Counted from the stretch's first letter, positions 1-8,180 are shown. The stretch: 64,000 bases of DNA from Bradyrhizobium manausense (GCF_018130615.1 NZ_JAFCKB010000002.1:124001-188000); one strand, 5' to 3'. The notes: generated from the letters alone by a model not told the origin. A program made the numbers and translations.

Positions 1-41
1 TCGAAAAGTTACGGCTCTTAGCTTCACGCTAAGCCTCCAAG

Positions 42-73
42 AACCTCCGGTAGTGCCCTGCCGGAGGTTTTTC
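42..73 (+). terminator. Rho-independent terminator
   Basis: A 9-bp perfect stem (AACCTCCGG at 42-50, CCGGAGGTT at 61-69) is followed by a run of T. A smaller hairpin (CTTAGC 17-22, GCTAAG 28-33) precedes it. It most likely ends a plus-strand gene lying left of the window and also lies just beyond the 3' end of the minus-strand gcrA. Confidence 0.8.
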
Positions 74-98
74 ATTGTGGAGCAGGGGACGGTGGCTT

Positions 99-587
99 TC
101 AGCCGCGCATGATGCGCGCGCGCGAGTTCGGCTTGTAGGCGAGGCGGCTGTGGCCGGCGCAATAGGGCTGACCGTCGTGCGCGGCATTGCCGCAGAAGCA
201 GAAATCCTCGGCCCCCGGCGTCGAGATCGGCCAACGGCAGTGGTTTTCGCCGAGCTCCATCAGCGAGCAGCGATTGGCCTCGTCGATCGGCCCGGTCGCG
301 ACGGGCGCGTCCGCGTCGCCGTAGATCGTGGCCAGCATTTCGAATTGCAACCGGGGCACCGCTTTCGGCGCGCGCGGCGCGGAATTCCTGTCCTGATTTC
401 TGTCTTGCAGCCTGCGCTCGTCGGCCGAGCGGCCGCGCGTGAGATTGAGGCGCGACAGCTTCCCGATCACGGCGTTGCGGCTGACGCCGATGTCGGCGGC
501 AATCTCGCGGCAGGACAGACCGGCCTCGAAGTGCTGCTTCAGAAGTTCAATTCGTTCGTTGGTCCAGGTCGGTGAGAGAACAGGCAT
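99..587 (-). CDS. gcrA: GcrA-type cell cycle regulator
   Basis: Encodes a 162-residue GcrA-family protein. In Caulobacter and relatives GcrA binds sigma-70 RNA polymerase and activates promoters carrying CcrM-methylated GANTC sites, so this is a cell-cycle transcription factor. The N-terminus has the family helix-turn-helix beginning WTNERIELL, with IAADIGVSRNAVIGKLSRL as recognition region. The C-terminal half has the usual CSLMELGENHCRWPI block and a Cys/His-rich tail (FCFCGN, YCAGHSRLAY). I chose the ATG at 585-587 because homologues start just before the helix-turn-helix; the frame stays open to a TTG at 611, which would add eight residues. Family assignment is secure. Confidence 0.93.
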   Translation of the reverse strand: MPVLSPTWTNERIELLKQHFEAGLSCREIAADIGVSRNAVIGKLSRLNLTRGRSADERRLQDRNQDRNSAPRAPKAVPRLQFEMLATIYGDADAPVATGPIDEANRCSLMELGENHCRWPISTPGAEDFCFCGNAAHDGQPYCAGHSRLAYKPNSRARIMRG

Positions 588-659
588 TGTAACGGTCCCA
601 GGTTGCGACAATCGACCAACCGCAGCTCGAGATCCGTCCGCTTCACGTTCGACGCGCGC

Positions 660-857
660 TCACGTCCGGCCATTGTCGCGGATCGACAAAAGCCCGTCTT
701 TGATGGCGAGACGGATGCCTTCCTCGATCAAGGTACGTGCGACGCCGGGAACGCTGGTGCCGTGGGTGCCCTGTCTCACCAACTTCTCCAGGTAGGTGAT
801 GGTCGAGAGCGCCAAGGTTACGGGAATGCGGTCAGTCTCGGCTTTTTCGGTGGCCAT
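660..857 (-). CDS. Small conserved protein of unknown function
   Basis: A 65-residue acidic/helical protein with an ATG start, reading toward gcrA and ending 72 bp upstream of it. The middle (VTLALSTITYLEKLV followed by a helical segment) resembles a ribbon-helix-helix or antitoxin-like fold, but there is no toxin gene beside it and the match is only an impression. Coding use looks like its neighbours. I regard it as a real small gene because of its balanced composition and plausible globular pattern. Function unknown. Confidence 0.6.
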   Translation of the reverse strand: MATEKAETDRIPVTLALSTITYLEKLVRQGTHGTSVPGVARTLIEEGIRLAIKDGLLSIRDNGRT

Positions 858-1056
858 GGCCCGAACGCTAGCCTCTTACTCAGGTACATAAAAGTAACGA
901 TTAAGACTCTATTTAGGTTCGGGGGTGGAAGTCAAATCCGAGCTTCGGCCGCAGTTCAGCGCATTGGAATCGCTGGGAAAAAGACGCGACCGCGTGCGCC
1001 GCGCGGAAGTCCGGGCGGTGGTGTGGCGTCAGCGGACAGGGGATGCGGGCCAGGTT

Positions 1057-1998
1057 TCAGCCGTGCACGACCGCCTTTTCGATCATGCAATGGATACCCT
1101 TGGAGCCGTTGACGGTCTGGGTCACCCGCAAATCGGCCGCGAGACTGCACAGCGTATAGGCATCCTCGCGCGACAGGTTTCGCATCTCGCCAAGCAGCGC
1201 GATCATGTCGCGCAACGCCCGCACCGCGCATTGGTCGAGGTCGGGGTCCATCGCCATGGTCATGTAGTGGGTCGTCGTCTCCGCGCGCGGATAATTGAAC
1301 CGCAGATCCTTGCGCAGCGTCAGCCGGAAACGGCCCGAGAGCGCCGTCTCGATCGCGGTGACGCAGACCTCGCCGTCGCCCTGCACGCCGTGACCGTCGC
1401 CGCAGGAGAACATCGCGCCCGGAACGAACACCGGCAGAAACAGCGTCGCGCCGGCGCCGAGCTCCTTGTTGTCGAGATTGCCGCCCATGGCGCGCGGAAC
1501 GAGCGAGGAGATGCGGCCCCAGGCCGGCGGCGGCGAAACACCCATCACGCCGAAGAACGGCTTTAACGGCAGGTCGAGCCCCCACGGCATGCGGCCAACC
1601 ATCCGTGTCCGGTCCAGCGGAATGTTGAGGATGCGCGTCTCGTGGAAATCGTCGGGCAGGGTGCCCGACAACGGCTTGATCAAATTCCAGCCCCAGTCCT
1701 GGCGGAGCTGGACGTCGAGAATCTCGACGGCGAGCACATCGCCGGGCTCGGCGCCTTCGACTGCGATCGGGCCGGTCAGGATGTGGCCGGGGAGCATGCG
1801 TTCGTTCTTGGCATGAACCTCGAACAGCTCCGGGGGAATGTGAAACTTGCTGCGGTCGGGCAGCATGTCCGGGCCGCCGCTGATGGTATCGATGGTCACC
1901 TCATCGCCGCTGGCGATGGTGAGGACGGGCTTGAGCGCGGCTTCAAAGAAGCCCCAATGGCAGGTTTCGGGGCTTGAATGCAGATGGTGATGGGTCAT
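1057..1998 (-). CDS. Acetamidase/formamidase family protein
   Basis: A 313-residue member of the FmdA/AmdA family, cytosolic amidases that hydrolyse formamide or acetamide to ammonia and the acid. The signature GDGHGVQGDGE lies at about residues 200-210, with the flanking family motifs GGNLDNKEL (172-180) and, near the N-terminus, SGD-TIDT followed by GHILTGPI. Length matches the family. It stands alone between a small gene and a divergent YdcF-like gene, so no pathway partner is visible. The short N-terminal His run (MTHHHLH) is common in rhizobial members. The true substrate cannot be told from sequence; a role in nitrogen scavenging from small amides is the family expectation. Confidence 0.88.
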   Translation of the reverse strand: MTHHHLHSSPETCHWGFFEAALKPVLTIASGDEVTIDTISGGPDMLPDRSKFHIPPELFEVHAKNERMLPGHILTGPIAVEGAEPGDVLAVEILDVQLRQDWGWNLIKPLSGTLPDDFHETRILNIPLDRTRMVGRMPWGLDLPLKPFFGVMGVSPPPAWGRISSLVPRAMGGNLDNKELGAGATLFLPVFVPGAMFSCGDGHGVQGDGEVCVTAIETALSGRFRLTLRKDLRFNYPRAETTTHYMTMAMDPDLDQCAVRALRDMIALLGEMRNLSREDAYTLCSLAADLRVTQTVNGSKGIHCMIEKAVVHG

Positions 1999-2038
1999 TT
2001 GCCGCGTCCGTCCGGTTTCATCAGCTCTCGTCGTGAGA

Positions 2039-2132
2039 ACCTGTATGCCCGGGCTTGACCGGGCGATCGATCCTCTTTCAAAGGATTTCCGAAGATGGAC
2101 GGGCCGGTCAAGCCCGGCACGGTCATTCCAGC
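2039..2132. repeat. Palindromic intergenic repeat, CCGGGCTTGACC family
   Basis: Two inverted arms of 14 bp, CCGGGCTTGACCGG at 2049-2062 and CCGGTCAAGCCCGG at 2104-2117, flank a short centre that holds a second small palindrome (ATCCTCTTTCAAAGGAT). Related half elements occur near 9454-9560. It sits directly against, and partly within, the longest reading frame of the YdcF-like gene. Confidence 0.75.
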
Positions 2133-2945
2133 GAGGCTCCCCTGTATTTCGTTCTCTCCAAGACTCTCGGCATTGCGTTGCTGCCGATCAATCTCCTGGT
2201 CGAGCTCGGGATCCTGTCGCTGCTGTTGATGGCGACGCGCCTTGCCGCACTCGCCCGCAAGCTTGCCGTGACCACGTTGGTCCTCCTGGCTCTGTCTGCG
2301 TTCTCGCCGCTCGGCAATCTCCTGCTGTATCCGCTGGAGTCGCGCTTTCCGCCATGGGACTCCTTGCGCGGGGCGCCCGACGGCATCATCGTGCTCGGCG
2401 GCTCCGTCGACACCGATCTGTCGGCGGCGCATCGCACGCCGGTCGTCGCACACGCGGCCGATCGCATGCTGGCGCCGGCCGAGCTCGCGCGGCGCTATCC
2501 GAACGCGCGTATCGTCTTCACCGGCGGCACGTCGAACCTGATCGCGACCGAGGCGAGGGAAGCCGACTATTCCGCGCCGATCCTGGAGAATCTCGGCATT
2601 CCGAAGCAGCGCATCATCCTCGAGCGCGACTCCCGCAACACCTGGGAGAATGCAATCTTCACGAAGCAATTGGTCGCACCGAAACCGGGCGAGCGGTGGC
2701 TGCTGGTCACGTCGGCCTTCCACATGCCGCGTTCGATCGGCGTCTTTCGCGAGGCCGGCTTTGACGTCGAAGCCTATCCCGTCGACTGGCGAATGGGCGG
2801 GCGCGACGAGCTTTTTGCCTTTGCGCGTAACGGACGGGACGGCCTCGAAAAGACCGACGTCGCGATGCGCGAATGGATCGGCCTCTTGGCGTACCGTGTC
2901 ACGGGACGGACCCGCGAGTTGCTTCCGGGACCTGCCAAGGATTAG
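2055..2945 (+). CDS. YdcF/ElyC-like DUF218 membrane protein
   Basis: A DUF218 protein of the YdcF/ElyC/SanA group, membrane-anchored proteins linked in enterics to envelope or peptidoglycan precursor metabolism. Two N-terminal membrane segments (LLPINLLVELGILSLLLMA, then LVLLALSAFSPLGNLLLY) precede the DUF218 domain, which shows GIIVLGGSVDTD, the SRNTWENA motif and LLVTSAFHMPRS. The start is doubtful: the longest frame begins with a TTG at 2055 inside a palindromic repeat, so its first ~30 residues are repeat-derived. Homologues are expected to begin near the LYFVLSKTLG segment, where a CTG at 2142 follows GCGAGG. The gene ends 49 bp before the DUF169 gene. Biochemical role unknown. Confidence 0.82.
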   Translation: MTGRSILFQRISEDGRAGQARHGHSSEAPLYFVLSKTLGIALLPINLLVELGILSLLLMATRLAALARKLAVTTLVLLALSAFSPLGNLLLYPLESRFPPWDSLRGAPDGIIVLGGSVDTDLSAAHRTPVVAHAADRMLAPAELARRYPNARIVFTGGTSNLIATEAREADYSAPILENLGIPKQRIILERDSRNTWENAIFTKQLVAPKPGERWLLVTSAFHMPRSIGVFREAGFDVEAYPVDWRMGGRDELFAFARNGRDGLEKTDVAMREWIGLLAYRVTGRTRELLPGPAKD

Positions 2946-2994
2946 CTTAGAACAAGAGCAGCAACGGTGCGCAGTCACCGGCCCGGAGGACGCC

Positions 2995-3777
2995 ATGCAG
3001 CAGCAGAATGCAGACAGGATCGATCTTGCCGGCCTCGTCGCCGATCTCAACAGCCTGTTGCGGCTGAAGACGACGGTGATCGGCATGAAGCTGTTCACGC
3101 AGGCCGCGGAGATGGAGGCTATCCCAAAAATCCGGCGGCCAAATGCGACCCACACCACGGATCAGATCGTCAGCATGGCCTCGCGGCTCGGCTGGACGGT
3201 CGGCATCACCGGTGACGATCTCGTCGGCGCACAGTGCCGCGCGGTGATTGGGCTCAGCCCCCAGGACGAGAAATGGCTTGCCGGCGAAAATTATGTCGGC
3301 GTCTGGCACGGCACCGCGGCGGATGCGCGCAAGCGCCAGGAGGCGCTGGATGTGGTTCCGTTCGGGCAATACCAGGCGCTCGCGGTCAGTCCGCTCGCGA
3401 GCGGCCGGCTCGATCCCCCCGACATCTGCCTCGTCTATGCGACGCCCGGCCAGATGATCATCCTGATCAACGGCCTGCAATATACCGGCTACAAGAAGTT
3501 TGAATGGGGCGTCGTGGGCGAGACCGCCTGCGCGGATTCCTGGGGGCGGGCGCTCAAGACCGGAGAGCCCAGCCTGTCCTTGCCATGCTATGCCGAACGG
3601 CGCTATGGCGGCGTGCCGGACGAGGAGATGCTGATGGCCCTGAAGCCTGCGCATCTCGCCAAGGCGATCGAGGGCATGAAGGCGCTGGCCAAGAACGGCC
3701 TGCGCTATCCGATTCCGCCCTATGGAATTCAAAGCGACGTCCGTGCCGGTATGGGCGTGAGTTACGCAAAGAAATAA
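2995..3777 (+). CDS. DUF169 family protein
   Basis: A 260-residue DUF169 protein. The family is widespread in bacteria and archaea and has no firmly assigned reaction; several members lie near redox or C1 genes. The ATG at 2995 is preceded by GGAGG at good spacing; a longer frame running back into ydcF is not the gene. Recognisable stretches are an N-terminal LLRLKTTVIGMKLF, an internal GAQCRAVIGL, a central CLVYATPGQMIILINGLQY and a Cys-containing C-terminal half (TACADSWG, LSLPCYAERRYGG). It lies 9 bp upstream of the first saccharopine-dehydrogenase-like gene, so the three genes from 2995 to 6143 probably form one operon. That grouping suggests a shared reductive role, which is inference only. 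Confidence 0.82.
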   Translation: MQQQNADRIDLAGLVADLNSLLRLKTTVIGMKLFTQAAEMEAIPKIRRPNATHTTDQIVSMASRLGWTVGITGDDLVGAQCRAVIGLSPQDEKWLAGENYVGVWHGTAADARKRQEALDVVPFGQYQALAVSPLASGRLDPPDICLVYATPGQMIILINGLQYTGYKKFEWGVVGETACADSWGRALKTGEPSLSLPCYAERRYGGVPDEEMLMALKPAHLAKAIEGMKALAKNGLRYPIPPYGIQSDVRAGMGVSYAKK

Positions 3778-3786
3778 AGGCCGATC

Positions 3787-4965
3787 ATGAATTCTGCGAA
3801 GTTCGACATCGTTGTCTATGGTGCGACCGGTTTCACCGGTCAGCTCGTCGCCGAATATCTGGCGGCGCATTACAAGAACGACAAGCAGCTCAAATGGGCG
3901 ATGGCGGGCCGCAGCCTAGACAAGCTGAAATCCGTGCGGGACGCTATCGGCGCGCCCGCGGATACCCCCTTGATCGTGGCCGATGCGGCCGATGCCGCCT
4001 CGCTGAAGGCGATGGCGGAGCGGACGATGTCGGTGATTACGACGGTCGGCCCCTATCAGCTCTATGGTGAGGCACTGCTCGCGGCCTGCGTCGCCACCGG
4101 CACGGATTATTTCGATCTCTGCGGTGAGCCGATCTGGATGCGGCAGATGATCGACAAGTACGAGGCGGCTGCGAAGGACAGCGGTGCGCGCATCGTGTTC
4201 TCCTGCGGGTTTGACTCCGTGCCGTTCGAGCTGGGTACGTTCTTCGTGCAGGAAGAGGCCAAGCGCGTGTTCGGCTCGCCCGCCGCGCGGGTGAAGGGTC
4301 GCGTGCGCGACATGCGCGGCACGCTCTCGGGCGGCACTGCGGCGAGCGCTAAGGCGACCTTCGATGCGGTCGCCAAGGACATGAGCCTGGTTGCGATCCT
4401 GAACGATCCGTTCGCGCTGACGCCGGGCTTTGCCGGCCCGAAGCAGCCGAAGGGCAACAGGTCGATCCTCGAGGAAGACCTGCAGTCCTGGGCCGCGCCG
4501 TTCATGATGGCGCTGATCAATACCCGCAACGTGCATCGCTCCAACATGCTGATGGGCTTTCCCTACGGCCAGGATTTTGTCTACGACGAGATGGTCTTGA
4601 CCGGTCCCGGCGAGAAGGGCGAGGCCAACGCCAAGCGCGTGATGGCGGCCAATGCCGAGAAGACCGGTCCGGGCGCGCCGAAGCCGGGTGAGGGACCATC
4701 GAAGGAAGAGCGCGAGAACGGACTGTTCAATTTGCTCTATGTCGCGATCGCGCCCGACGGCCGCATGGTTCGCGCCGGTGTCACCGGCGATCGCGATCCC
4801 GGCTATGGCTCGACCTCGAAGATGATCTCCGAATGCGCGATCTGCATGCTGCATGATGCAACGGACGTTGCCGCCGGCTTCTGGACTCCGGGTGCAGCGA
4901 TGCAACACAAACTGATCAAGCGGCTCGAGGAGAACGCCGGGCTGACGTTTAGGGTCGAACGGTAG
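3787..4965 (+). CDS. Saccharopine dehydrogenase-like NAD(P)-binding reductase, copy 1
   Basis: A 392-residue protein of the saccharopine dehydrogenase NADP-binding family, closest in outline to mycobacterial trans-acting enoyl reductases (Rv2449c/Rv2953 type). The N-terminal Rossmann fold has GATGFTG at residues 11-17. Further family landmarks are TVGPYQLYG, DLCGEPIW, the SCGFDSVPFELG block and a C-terminal TPGAAMQHKLIKRL. It follows the DUF169 gene by 9 bp and is followed 2 bp later by a near-identical paralogue. True saccharopine dehydrogenase activity is unlikely; reduction of an acyl or prenyl-type double bond is the family guess. No membrane segment is obvious. Confidence 0.85.
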   Translation: MNSAKFDIVVYGATGFTGQLVAEYLAAHYKNDKQLKWAMAGRSLDKLKSVRDAIGAPADTPLIVADAADAASLKAMAERTMSVITTVGPYQLYGEALLAACVATGTDYFDLCGEPIWMRQMIDKYEAAAKDSGARIVFSCGFDSVPFELGTFFVQEEAKRVFGSPAARVKGRVRDMRGTLSGGTAASAKATFDAVAKDMSLVAILNDPFALTPGFAGPKQPKGNRSILEEDLQSWAAPFMMALINTRNVHRSNMLMGFPYGQDFVYDEMVLTGPGEKGEANAKRVMAANAEKTGPGAPKPGEGPSKEERENGLFNLLYVAIAPDGRMVRAGVTGDRDPGYGSTSKMISECAICMLHDATDVAAGFWTPGAAMQHKLIKRLEENAGLTFRVER

Positions 4966-4967
4966 CC

Positions 4968-6143
4968 GTGTCGTCGAAGTTCGACATCGTCCTCTACGGC
5001 GCAACCGGATATACCGGCCAACTCGTCGCTGAGTATCTCGCCGCGCAGTACGCGGGCGACAGTGTGCTGACCTGGGCGATGGCGGGGCGCAGCAGCGACA
5101 AGCTCGCCTCCGCTCGCGATGCGATCGGCGCACATGCGGACACGCCGCTCATTGTGGCAGACGCAGCTGATCCTGCGTCGCTTCGGGCCATGGTCGATCA
5201 GGCGAAGCTGGTCGTCACCACGGTCGGTCCCTACCAGCTCTACGGTTCCGATTTGCTTGGCGCCTGCGTCGCGTCGGGCACCGACTACATGGATCTCTGC
5301 GGCGAGCCGATCTGGCTGAAGCAGATGATCGACAGGCACGAAGTGGCGGCAAAGGCGAGCGGCGCGCGCATCATTTTCTCCTGTGGCTTCGATTCCATCC
5401 CGTTCGAGCTCGGTGCGTTCTTCGTGCAGGAGGAAGCAAGGCGCGTGTTCGGAGCACCAGTGCCCCGCGTCAAGGGACGCGTGCGCGACCTCAGCTGGAA
5501 GTTCTCCGGCGGCACTTCGGCTAGCGCGAGGGTCACCTTCGAAGCCGTTGCGCATGATCTCAGCCTGGTGTCGATCCTCAAGGACCCCTTCGCATTCACA
5601 CCCGGCTTCGAGGGGCCGAAACAGCCGCGCGGCAACAAGCCCATTTTTGAGGAGGATCTGCAATCCTGGTCCGCCCCGTTCGCGATGGCGATGCTGAATA
5701 CGCGCAATGTCCATCGCTCCAACATGCTGATGGGATTCCCCTATGGCCGGGATTTTGTCTACGACGAGATGGTGCTGACGGGGGCAGGCGACGAGGGCCA
5801 GGCCAACGCGAAGCTCGTGATGGCCGCCAATAGCGAAAAGACCGGCCCTCAAGCGCTCAAGCCCGGTGAAGGGCCGTCAAAGGAAGAGCGGGATAACGGT
5901 CATTACGATTTGCTCTACGTTGCGATCGCTCCCGACGGCCGTCAGGTGCGCGCGGCGGTGAAGGGCGATCTCGATCCCGGCTATGCGTCAACGGCGAAGA
6001 TGGTTTCCGAATGCGCGGTTTGCCTGTTGCGCGACACGCCTGATGTTCCAGCGGGTCTCTGGACGCCGGGGGCAGCGATGCAGCACAAGTTGATCAAGCG
6101 GCTGGTCGATCATGCCGGGCTGATGTTTGCTGTAGAAGCATAG
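4968..6143 (+). CDS. Saccharopine dehydrogenase-like NAD(P)-binding reductase, copy 2
   Basis: A 391-residue tandem paralogue of the preceding gene, collinear over its whole length and roughly three-quarters identical by eye. It keeps the Rossmann motif GATGYTG, TVGPYQLYG, SCGFDSIPFELG and the C-terminal TPGAAMQHKLIKRL. The start is a GTG at 4968, two bases after the stop of copy 1, so translation is probably coupled. Differences cluster around residues 170-185 (the RDLSWKFSGG region) and in the 280-320 linker, which may reflect different substrates. The operon ends in a palindromic repeat at about 6160-6285. Confidence 0.85.
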   Translation: MSSKFDIVLYGATGYTGQLVAEYLAAQYAGDSVLTWAMAGRSSDKLASARDAIGAHADTPLIVADAADPASLRAMVDQAKLVVTTVGPYQLYGSDLLGACVASGTDYMDLCGEPIWLKQMIDRHEVAAKASGARIIFSCGFDSIPFELGAFFVQEEARRVFGAPVPRVKGRVRDLSWKFSGGTSASARVTFEAVAHDLSLVSILKDPFAFTPGFEGPKQPRGNKPIFEEDLQSWSAPFAMAMLNTRNVHRSNMLMGFPYGRDFVYDEMVLTGAGDEGQANAKLVMAANSEKTGPQALKPGEGPSKEERDNGHYDLLYVAIAPDGRQVRAAVKGDLDPGYASTAKMVSECAVCLLRDTPDVPAGLWTPGAAMQHKLIKRLVDHAGLMFAVEA

Positions 6144-6159
6144 ACGGCTGCATTACGAA

Positions 6160-6287
6160 TGCTGTCATGCCCCGCGAAGGCGCATCCAGTACGCCGCGGC
6201 CTATCGTTTCGACCACTGCCGCCTCTGGAATACTGGATCGCTCGCCCCTGTGCGCAATTGCGCATTAGGCGGACGATGACACCGAGT
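6160..6287. repeat. Palindromic intergenic repeat, ATCCAGTA family
   Basis: Inverted ATCCAGTA (6183-6190) and TACTGGAT (6231-6238) arms lie within a unit starting TGTCATGCCCCGCGAAGG and ending CGGACGATGACACC. A related element is at 9453-9560. It fills the gap between the reductase operon and the convergent monooxygenase gene and may help terminate both. Confidence 0.75.
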
Positions 6288-6293
6288 TAGCCG

Positions 6294-7490
6294 TTACGCC
6301 GCGCGGGCATCATAGGCGTACATGAAGTCCATGCTCTTCGAGCCCAATGGCAACAGCCATTTCAGCATCTGATTTCTCATCCACGCGCCGGTGGCGCCAA
6401 ACTCGCGCTTGCTGTTGCCGTTGCGCCGCGCGATGGCGACGATCTTCTCGGCGCGGGGGCGCCGCTCGGCCTCGAAAGCCTGGAATGTGGCGCCGAGCTC
6501 CTGGCCCTCCTGCATCAGTCGCGCAAGCCGCATCGCATCCTCCAGCGCGAGCGAGGCGCCTTGGCCGGCATGGGGGCTGGTCGCGTGCGCGGCATCACCG
6601 ATCAGCAGCGAGCGCTTGCGCGACCAGGTCGGCAAGGTCGCGACGTCGAGCGTGTCGGTGACCACGATGTTCTCGGCCGCCTCGATTATGTCAGGAATCG
6701 GATCGTGCCAGCCGTGATGGAAACCGCGCAGATGCTGCTTCAGCGACTGTTGGTCGAGCGCGCGGACCATCGCGGCATCCATGCCATGCGCCGGCTGCGT
6801 GCTCCACCACATCACGCCGTCCTTCGGGTCCGGGCTGCAATAGCCGTAGCCGAAGAAGCCGCTCTGTCCGAACGTCGTCTCGACGTGTCGGCCAATCGCC
6901 CGGCCGTCCAGCACGGCGTGCGGCACGAAACCGCCGAAGCCGATCAGGCCGGTGTTGAAGGGCTTTGGCCCGTCCGGCACGACCTGGCGCCGCGCTATGG
7001 AATGCACGCCGTCGGCGCCGATCAGGAAGTCGCCCTCGGCGGTGGTGCCGTCGGCGAAATAGGCAATGATCGGCTGGTCGCCGCGATCCTCGATCTTGAT
7101 CAGGCGCTTGTCGAAATAGAGCGAGACGCAGGCGCACCAGGCCTTGTCGATCAGAATCTCGTTCAGCGTGGCACGACAGACGTTGACCGCGGGCTGACCG
7201 AAGCGCCGCGCCATGTCGCGGTTGATCGAGCCGAGCCGCTCTCCGCCTTGCGAGTAGAAGTCGAAGGCCTCCGCGATCGAACCGCGGTTGATCAGCTCGT
7301 CCGCAAGGCCGATCTCGTCCATCACGTGCATGCCGTTCGGCGCGATCTGGAGGCCGCCGCCGATGCCCTTCGCGTAGGGCCACGCTTCGTAGATCGCAGA
7401 TTCGATGCCGGCCCGGCGCAGCAGGATCGCGGCAACGGGCCCGGCGATGCCGGCGCCGATGATCAGGGCCTTGCGGGGACGATGAGGCAT
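6294..7490 (-). CDS. FAD-dependent aromatic-ring-type monooxygenase
   Basis: A 398-residue group A flavoprotein monooxygenase of the salicylate/6-hydroxynicotinate 3-monooxygenase type, expected to use NAD(P)H and O2 to hydroxylate an aromatic or related ring. Motifs are the N-terminal dinucleotide-binding IIGAGIAGPVAA, the mid-protein DG motif (GADGVHSIARRQ) and the FAD ribityl-binding GD motif (LLIGDAAHATSPHAGQG). Length is normal. It is divergently transcribed from a MarR regulator, 97 bp away, across a segment with paired direct repeats, so it is probably MarR-controlled. The substrate is not predictable; FAD-dependent urate hydroxylases and antibiotic-modifying enzymes share the same motifs. 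Confidence 0.87.
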   Translation of the reverse strand: MPHRPRKALIIGAGIAGPVAAILLRRAGIESAIYEAWPYAKGIGGGLQIAPNGMHVMDEIGLADELINRGSIAEAFDFYSQGGERLGSINRDMARRFGQPAVNVCRATLNEILIDKAWCACVSLYFDKRLIKIEDRGDQPIIAYFADGTTAEGDFLIGADGVHSIARRQVVPDGPKPFNTGLIGFGGFVPHAVLDGRAIGRHVETTFGQSGFFGYGYCSPDPKDGVMWWSTQPAHGMDAAMVRALDQQSLKQHLRGFHHGWHDPIPDIIEAAENIVVTDTLDVATLPTWSRKRSLLIGDAAHATSPHAGQGASLALEDAMRLARLMQEGQELGATFQAFEAERRPRAEKIVAIARRNGNSKREFGATGAWMRNQMLKWLLPLGSKSMDFMYAYDARAA

Positions 7491-7544
7491 TGGCTTGCTC
7501 CCGACGTTTCCGTGGTGCTAGGAGGAATTACGGTCGCTAAATCT

Positions 7545-7577
7545 CTTAGAGACTAAGATATATATCAACTAAGATAT
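7545..7577. promoter_or_regulatory. Candidate MarR operator, direct repeats ACTAAGATAT
   Basis: Two perfect copies of ACTAAGATAT at 7552-7561 and 7568-7577 are spaced 16 bp start to start, and the first overlaps an inverted pair CTTAG-AGA-CTAAG (7545-7557). The AT-rich block lies between the divergent monooxygenase and MarR genes and ends 10 bp before the MarR start, the position expected for an autoregulatory operator. Confidence 0.6.
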
Positions 7578-7587
7578 GAGGTGAGCC

Positions 7588-8109
7588 TTGTCAAGGACAA
7601 AGGCGCGCGCGGCGTTGCTGGGGGAATTGGAAGAGGCGATGCGGCGGTCGTCCGCGCAGGGTGTGCTCTATGGGCAAACCGTTGCGAACGTGGCCGGAAT
7701 TGCCAACTCCGACCTCGAATGCATGGACATTCTCTATCTCGAGGGGCGCGTGACCGCGGGCCGGCTCGCGGAGGTCACGGGACTGACGACCGGCGCCATC
7801 ACCGGTGTGGTCGACCGGCTCGAGAAGGCGGGGCTGGTGCGCCGCGAGCGGGACGAGGCCGATCGCCGCAAGGTCTATATCGCCGTCGTGCCAGAAACCG
7901 CCATGAAGATCGGCCAGCTCTACGTGCCGATGCAGCAGGCGATGGAGAAGGTGTTCGATGCCTATTCAGACGAGGAACTGCGGCTGCTGCTGCGTTTCGC
8001 CAACGAAGGCTACAAGGGCGTGGTCGCCGCAACCACGGCGTTGAAGGGTCTGCTCGATACGCCGCCGGAGAAGCGCCCCGATCTCAAGCTGAAGAAGCGT
8101 CGTGGCTAA
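7588..8109 (+). CDS. MarR family transcriptional regulator
   Basis: A 173-residue MarR-family winged-helix DNA-binding protein, a dimeric repressor usually released by a small aromatic ligand. The helix-turn-helix reads GRLAEVTGLTTGAITGVVDR and the wing is VRRERDEADRRKVYIAV, the canonical DxRR-type wing. The start is a TTG at 7588 preceded by GAGGTGA at suitable spacing; the next ATG would cut into helix 1. It faces the FAD monooxygenase gene divergently, and the shared intergenic repeats suggest that it represses both. The frame ends just before a palindromic repeat. Confidence 0.87.
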   Translation: MSRTKARAALLGELEEAMRRSSAQGVLYGQTVANVAGIANSDLECMDILYLEGRVTAGRLAEVTGLTTGAITGVVDRLEKAGLVRRERDEADRRKVYIAVVPETAMKIGQLYVPMQQAMEKVFDAYSDEELRLLLRFANEGYKGVVAATTALKGLLDTPPEKRPDLKLKKRRG

Positions 8110-8180
8110 GGCGTTCTCGAGCGCAGCGGATAGCCGGTGCGCGTCAAGAACTTTGCCGTTCCGATTCCATCGGAATGGTC
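8108..8180. repeat. Degenerate repeat, GCGTTCTCGAGCGCAGCGGATA family
   Basis: The segment matches, with changes, the element at 61257-61350: a GCGTT-TCGAGCG start, then a GGATA-CCGG-GCGCGT portion, then the hairpin GTTCCGATTCCATCGGAA near 8158. It lies at the junction of the MarR gene and the 3' end of the convergent polymerase gene, whose last codons fall inside it. Confidence 0.65.
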
